A DNA stretch of 64,000 nucleotides. It comes from DASSUW01 sp963759375. GTDB taxonomy: Bacteria; Actinomycetota; Thermoleophilia; Solirubrobacterales; Solirubrobacteraceae. Position 1 is the first letter of the stretch; each line of letters starts with the position of its first letter. The position numbers were made by a program, and so were the translations under genes. The stretch spans positions 124,001-188,000 of the forward strand of contig CAVWYY010000003.1 of assembly GCA_963759375.1 (NCBI GenBank), given 5' to 3'. The notes beneath the pieces were generated by a model. That model saw only the letters and a list, made by a program, of their open reading frames with translations. It searched no databases and was not told the origin of the DNA. Shown piece after piece: positions 59,906 to 64,000 of the stretch.

Positions 59906-61174
59906 CTAGCGTCCGCGCATCGCCTTCGAGATGAAGTCGTGCACGTCGGTGTTGTCGATGACGCCGTCGAAGCGCTTCGACCCGGGGCCGCTGGCCGTGA
60001 TCGGCGTGTCGGCGCCGGTGTGCTGACCGGTGGTCCAGTCCGCGAACACCTGCAGGTTCGTGCCCTTGACCGTGAACGGGCCGTCCTCGCGCGAGAGCTC
60101 ATCGCCGGACTCGTCGGCGGTGTCGGGGTTCTCGATCGTCAGGCCACCGGTCTCATGGTCGCCCTGCACGACGATCAGCGTGCCGGGGTGCTGGCGGGCG
60201 AAGCGCACCGCGAGCCGGACCGTGCGGTCGAGCGCCTGGCCGGACTTGATCATCAGGCCCGCGTTGTTCTCGTGGGCCATCTCGTCGATGGCCTCTTCCT
60301 CGATCACCACGAACAGCCCGTCGCGGTCCCTGGAGAGGATGTCGAGCGCCTTGTCGGCCATGTCCCGGAGCGGCACGACCGGGTCGTAGATGTCGCCGTG
60401 GCCCTCCTCGCGATGCTCGAACATCTCCTCGTTGGCGAACAGCCCGAGCACCTTGCGACCCTTTGCCTTGCGCAGCGCGGTGCCCGTGGTCACGTACTTG
60501 TAGCCGAGGCCCTTGGCGCGCTCGACCAGGTTGCCCTTGTCGCCCTTGCTCTGCTCGGTCGGGTCGGTCGGCGGATTGTCGGGATAGGCGCCCGGGGTGC
60601 CCGCCGGGTACCAGAAGTCCTCACCGCCGCCGAGGATCACGTCCGGCTTGGTGCGCACGAGGTACTGCCGCGCGATCTCGCTCTGCTCCCCGCGGTCGGA
60701 GACGTGCGCCGCGTAGGCGGCGGGCGTCGCGTCGGTCACCTGCGACGTCGTGACGAGGCCGGTCGCCTTGCCCATCTTGCGCGCGTCCTCGAGCAGCGTG
60801 CGCAGCGCGCGGCCCTTGGTGTCGACCCCGATCGCGCCGTTGAACGACTTGTGGCCGGTGGAGAACGCCGTCGCCGCCGCGGCCGAGTCGGTCACCGCCT
60901 GCTTCGGGTCGGCCGGGTCGGTGTGCACGAGCCCGGTGTGGTCGAGCTGGTTCATCACCAGGTCCTTGCCGGCCTTGTTGCCGGCCGTGACCAGCCGGAT
61001 CAGATCGCGCTGCGCGGTGGCCATGCCATCGCCCTGGAGCACGATCACGTTGTGCGCCACCGCGCCCTTCTTCTTCGGAACCGGCTTCGGTGCCGCTCCG
61101 GTCCACGTCGGGACCACCACCAGCGCCGCCGCGCCGGTGACGGCCGCGGCGAACGTCGCCTTCCTGCCGTTCAT
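59906..61174 (-). CDS. Alkaline phosphatase, PhoA family, exported
   Basis: 422 aa. N-terminal signal peptide (about 1-27), then NVIVLQGDGMATAQRD (metal site), VTDSAAAATAFSTGHK (nucleophilic Ser), VVIEEEAIDEMAHENN, and VVQGDHETGGLTIEN, TGQHTGADTPI: complete PhoA-family set with the His ligands. It releases phosphate from monoesters. ATG at 61174 follows GGAGGGAGGA. A PHO-box-like direct repeat at 61219-61240 lies 45-66 nt upstream. Confidence 0.92.
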   Translation of the reverse strand: MNGRKATFAAAVTGAAALVVVPTWTGAAPKPVPKKKGAVAHNVIVLQGDGMATAQRDLIRLVTAGNKAGKDLVMNQLDHTGLVHTDPADPKQAVTDSAAAATAFSTGHKSFNGAIGVDTKGRALRTLLEDARKMGKATGLVTTSQVTDATPAAYAAHVSDRGEQSEIARQYLVRTKPDVILGGGEDFWYPAGTPGAYPDNPPTDPTEQSKGDKGNLVERAKGLGYKYVTTGTALRKAKGRKVLGLFANEEMFEHREEGHGDIYDPVVPLRDMADKALDILSRDRDGLFVVIEEEAIDEMAHENNAGLMIKSGQALDRTVRLAVRFARQHPGTLIVVQGDHETGGLTIENPDTADESGDELSREDGPFTVKGTNLQVFADWTTGQHTGADTPITASGPGSKRFDGVIDNTDVHDFISKAMRGR

Positions 61175-61218
61175 CAAGTCCTCCCTCCGGGGTTTCCGCC
61201 TGGGCTGAACAGTTCCCT

Positions 61219-61240
61219 GTTCACAATTCGTTCACACGTA
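61219..61240. promoter_or_regulatory. PHO-box-like direct repeats upstream of alkaline phosphatase
   Basis: GTTCACAATTC and GTTCACACGTA, two 11-bp units whose first six bases are identical, are like the PhoP-binding direct repeats in Streptomyces (GTTCACC plus 4). Just upstream, GAACAG-N4-CTGTTC makes a short palindrome (61208-61223). Position fits activation of the - strand phosphatase gene. Confidence 0.6.
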
Positions 61241-61274
61241 CCGGGCACATCTCTTCGAGACACCGATTGGAGGT

Positions 61275-61718
61275 GTGAGATTCGGTGCGAATGCGCAGAA
61301 CCTCTGCGTGAACGGCGATTCCGAGCGCGAGCGCTGCCTGGCGTGCGGGATGGACGACTTCCTCACCAAGCCGGTGCGGCCCGAGGACCTCGTCGACGCG
61401 CTGGCGCGGGTGATCGGCGAGGAGCAGGTGGTGGACCGCGGCGTGCTCGCGCGGCTCCGCGAGGCGCTCGACGAGCACACGGTCGCCCGCATCGTCGACG
61501 TGTTCATCGCCCAGGGGACCGACCAGCTCGCGACGATCGCGCAGTCCGGCGACGCGGCCGAGGTCACACGGGCCGCGCACGTGCTCAAGGCGAGCGCCGC
61601 GACGGTCGGCGCAGTGGCGGTCGAGGGCATCGCCGCCGAGATCGAGCGCACCGGCGATCCTACGCTGGCATGGCGGCTCGCCGAGGCGTTCGCGCGTACT
61701 CGTGCTGAGCTGCGCTGA
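61275..61718 (+). pseudogene. Truncated hybrid histidine kinase: receiver C-terminus plus HPt
   Basis: 147 aa. Starts without a domain: GDSERERCLACGMDDFLTKPVRPEDLVDALARV is the final third of a receiver (conserved Lys in LTKPV). Residues 60-145 are an HPt domain with RAAHVLKASAATVGA, where His is the phospho-acceptor. The kinase and most of the receiver, including the phosphorylated Asp, are missing. GTG at 61275 follows GGAGGT closely. Either a relic of a larger gene or a small expressed HPt protein. Confidence 0.72.
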
Positions 61719-61739
61719 CCGACGCGGTACCTTCATGTC

Positions 61740-62276
61740 ATGAGCGCGCTCGCCGTACCGCCCCAGGCGCTCACCCGCCGCCAGCGCGCGGCGAAGACCG
61801 TGGCCGCCGCGCTACGCGGTGGCGTGCTCGGGGCGCTCGCCGCCACCGTCGGCTGGGTGCTCGCCGGCGCCATCGCCGGCACGGCGATCGTGCTGCTGGT
61901 GCTCGGCACGCTCGGCGTCGGCGCCTGGATCGTCTGGAAGGGCGAGGTCAGGCCCGTCGTCTGGCTCGTGCTCGGGGCCGCCTGGGCCGCCGTCCTGCTC
62001 GAGCGCGCGGTCGTGCAGGACAACGGCGGCGTGTGGGTCGGGATCGCGGCGTGGATCGGCGTGATCCTCGGCGCCCGCCGCGCCGGGATCTCGAAGCGCT
62101 ACATGGCGCTGCTGGCGTTCCCGCTCGTGTCGGTGGCGATCGTGCTGCTCGCGGGCGAGGACCTCCTCGACCCGTGGGGGGTGTCGTGGCTGTGGGTGGC
62201 CGCCGTGCTGGGCCCGGTGCTCGGCCTGCGGACGCTCCTCAACCCGCGGGAGCCGGAACGCCCTTCCGCTCCCTGA
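61740..62276 (+). CDS. Hypothetical membrane protein
   Basis: 178 aa. Five hydrophobic segments from about residue 30 to 170, with AIAGTAIVLLVLGTLGVGAWIVWKGEVRPVVWLVLGAAWAAVLLERAV. No family recognised. TACCTT (61728-61733) lies 6 nt before the ATG, hence probably leaderless. The 3' end overlaps the convergent MFS gene by 38 nt. Confidence 0.62.
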   Translation: MSALAVPPQALTRRQRAAKTVAAALRGGVLGALAATVGWVLAGAIAGTAIVLLVLGTLGVGAWIVWKGEVRPVVWLVLGAAWAAVLLERAVVQDNGGVWVGIAAWIGVILGARRAGISKRYMALLAFPLVSVAIVLLAGEDLLDPWGVSWLWVAAVLGPVLGLRTLLNPREPERPSAP

Positions 62277-63741
62277 CCAGGCACAGCAGCACGAAGCTCA
62301 CGAGCATCAGGCCGCCGTCGAGATAGACCGCGGCGGTCCAGTCGCCGGTCGCGTCGCGCAGCACGCCGCTGATGGCCGGCGAGAGCACCGCGCCCATCTC
62401 GCCGATCAGGTTCATCATCCCGAACGCGGCACCCAGCAGCGCGGCCTTCGGGACGAGGTCGGCGGCCAGCGCGTGCCAGATCGGCTGCAGCGCGTTGAAG
62501 AACAGGCTGGAGACGAACAGCAGGACGCCGAGCGCCCACAGCGCGTTGCCGCCCGTGCTCAGGTAGAACCCGAACGCGAGCGTCAGCAGCGCCTGGATCA
62601 GCGTGAACGACACGAGCATCCCCTTGCGGCCGCGCCCGGCGCGCTTCTGCCGGTCGCCGAGCCAGCCCCCGAGCGGGAAGCCGATGATGCCGGCGACGCC
62701 GAAGAACGTCGCGGTCAGCGCGGACTGCCAGAACCCGCCCTTGGTCGCGTCGGCGACGATCGAGACCGACCAGAAGCTGAAGAACCACAGCGTCCAGAGG
62801 ATCGCGATGCCCGCGAAGTAGATCAGCATGAGGTCGCGGTTCTTGAGCACCGGGCCGACCTCGCTGCCCAGTCGGGTGAACACGAACGCGACGAGCACGA
62901 CCGCCGCCGCGGTCTCGATCAGCGCGACGAGCCACTCGGACAGGCCCGCCTCCGTGGCGATGATGTAGATCGCCATGATCGAGACGAAGAACACGGCCGC
63001 GTACGCGATCAGGCGCCCGAGCGCCGGCATGTAGGCCGGCCGGAACACGTGCTCGCCGGTCTGGCTCCGGAAGAACCGCGCCATCCCGAGGCCGAACACC
63101 ACGGCCATCGCGCCGAGCACGAGGAACGGCATCCGCCACGCGTCCTCGGCTCCGAACACGGACGTGCCGAGGTCGATGAGCGGGGCCGCGAGCAGCAGCG
63201 CGAGCGTGATGCCGATGGCCAGGCCGGTGATCACGAACCCCATGCCGAGGCCGCGCTTGTCGAACGGCGACTGCTGCGTGATCACGGTGCGATCGTTCGA
63301 GTAGAACAGCCCGGCCCCGAGACCGGTGATCACGCGCAGCGCCACGAAGCCGAGCAGCGCCGTGATGACGCCGCTGAGGATCGTCGCGACGCCCGCCCAG
63401 ACGACGGCGATCACGATCACGGTGCGGTGGCCCAGCCGGTCGCCCACGTAGCCGCCCGGGAACTGCATGAGCATGTAGCCGGCGAACAGGAGGCTGCCCA
63501 CGAGGCCGCCGAGCGCGAACGGGTTCTCCGCGCCGGACATGATCGGGACCTTCGCCTCGATCATGTAGGTGACGACGGGACCGGTGATCGTGCGGTCCGC
63601 GCCGCTGGCGACCCAGCCGAGGAGCAACCACAGCCACAGCGTCTTGTAGCCGGGATACGGCCTGACCTCGGGCTCGCCCGTCGCCCCTGCGGGCACGGTC
63701 GCGGTGCGCGCCTGCGCGCGCTCGTCGATGTGCGTCGCCAC
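62239..63741 (-). CDS. MFS transporter
   Basis: 500 aa, about 12 membrane helices. The early helix pair has YMLMQFPGGYVGDRLGHRTVIV, the MFS motif A loop, and GWLGDRQKRAGRGRKGM is its repeat in the second half. It resembles the anion:cation symporter/hexuronate-type subgroup. Substrate unknown. GTG at 63741 has an AGGCGGAG site 4-10 nt upstream. Confidence 0.87.
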   Translation of the reverse strand: MATHIDERAQARTATVPAGATGEPEVRPYPGYKTLWLWLLLGWVASGADRTITGPVVTYMIEAKVPIMSGAENPFALGGLVGSLLFAGYMLMQFPGGYVGDRLGHRTVIVIAVVWAGVATILSGVITALLGFVALRVITGLGAGLFYSNDRTVITQQSPFDKRGLGMGFVITGLAIGITLALLLAAPLIDLGTSVFGAEDAWRMPFLVLGAMAVVFGLGMARFFRSQTGEHVFRPAYMPALGRLIAYAAVFFVSIMAIYIIATEAGLSEWLVALIETAAAVVLVAFVFTRLGSEVGPVLKNRDLMLIYFAGIAILWTLWFFSFWSVSIVADATKGGFWQSALTATFFGVAGIIGFPLGGWLGDRQKRAGRGRKGMLVSFTLIQALLTLAFGFYLSTGGNALWALGVLLFVSSLFFNALQPIWHALAADLVPKAALLGAAFGMMNLIGEMGAVLSPAISGVLRDATGDWTAAVYLDGGLMLVSFVLLCLVRERKGVPAPAG

Positions 63742-63801
63742 TTCTCCGCCTCCCTCGGTGGAAAACCTCTGACATATTGCCCGGGGAGCCGGGCGCGCTA
63801 A

Positions 63802-64000
63802 CTACCGGTCGAGCTGCAGCGCGAGGCGGCCGAGCGGCCGGCCCCAGTCCTCGAGCGACGGCGGCGTGGGAATGCCGTAGCCGGACCCGGCGAGCGAGAA
63901 GCGGCCGCGCAGCGCCCACTTGGCGAACGTGTCGGCGAACCGCTCCGGGACTGCCGTGCACTCGCCGTACTGCTGCGTGGACGACAGGCACTGGCCCGCC
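63802..64000 (-). CDS. C-terminal end of an unidentified protein (5' part outside window)
   Basis: About 65 residues are visible, ending GIPTPPSLEDWGRPLGRLALQLDR, with two cysteines (GQCLS and GECTA) upstream. No motif is complete and the family cannot be read. It lies 60 bp upstream of the MFS start on the same strand, so it could be in the same operon. Confidence 0.6.
   Translation of the reverse strand, partial: AGQCLSSTQQYGECTAVPERFADTFAKWALRGRFSLAGSGYGIPTPPSLEDWGRPLGRLALQLDR

Overview
The window is high-GC bacterial DNA packed with short, tightly spaced genes. Frequent GTG starts, 4-bp ATGA/GTGA overlaps, two CIRCE elements ahead of groESL, an Lhr-Nei pair like the one in mycobacteria, FdxA-type ferredoxin, CGNR and LAL regulators, and many apparently leaderless genes point to an actinobacterium. 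A deep-branching soil lineage such as Solirubrobacterales (Thermoleophilia) is my best guess. That is inference, because no rRNA is present. There is no rRNA operon, prophage, IS transposase or CRISPR array. The only RNA gene is a tRNA-Sec.

Layout. 1-8.7 kb: C-terminal part of an Lhr helicase overlapping a Nei glycosylase and a GDPD; an ECF sigma factor coupled to a DUF4349 membrane protein; Crp/Fnr regulator, NUDIX, ASCH, histidine phosphatase. 8.7-10.9 kb: groES-groEL under two CIRCE operators. 10.9-16.5 kb: ASCH/cupin and NUDIX/DUF1330 divergent pairs, then a drug-type ABC exporter divergent from its MarR regulator. 16.5-24.5 kb: small lipoproteins, DUF3237, a LAL-type LuxR regulator, VOC proteins, an epoxide hydrolase and a RibD-like reductase. 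24.5-27.3 kb: rifampin phosphotransferase with a rifamycin-associated element (RAE). 27.3-33.6 kb: oxidoreductase, citrate synthase with a CGNR regulator, amidase, ferredoxin, Mrp ATPase. 33.6-41.7 kb: basic Lys/Arg-rich protein with an SOS-like box upstream, a frameshifted zinc-metalloprotease-like gene, inositol-phosphatase family gene, a UvrD-like helicase/Fe-S nuclease, SDR, glycosyltransferase and a 203-bp nested-palindrome element. 41.7-50.4 kb: PAC2 protein, OB-HD protein, epimerase, secreted serine peptidase, histidine kinase, an Xre regulator with a clear operator, secreted Pro-rich proteins, tRNA-Sec. 50.4-64 kb: ABM-like protein, phosphoesterase, a PhoD gene with two frameshifts, a two-gene operon in which both a decarboxylase and an MFS transporter carry C-terminal cyclic-nucleotide-binding domains, PhoA-like phosphatase with a PHO-box-like repeat, remnant of a hybrid kinase, and an MFS transporter.

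Themes. Several loci look like antibiotic or xenobiotic defence: rph with RAE, MarR-controlled DrrA-like exporter, MGT-type glycosyltransferase, epoxide hydrolase, VOC proteins. Phosphate scavenging is also frequent: GDPD, PhoD, PhoA, metallophosphoesterase. Across the window a TAnnnT hexamer lies 6-7 nt before many start codons, which suggests leaderless transcription is common here. Some divergent gene pairs share one symmetric -10 element. The least conventional features are the double cNMP-domain operon, the 203-bp nested palindrome and the possible GTC start. The three frameshifts (one in the metalloprotease gene, two in phoD) may be real decay or consensus errors.
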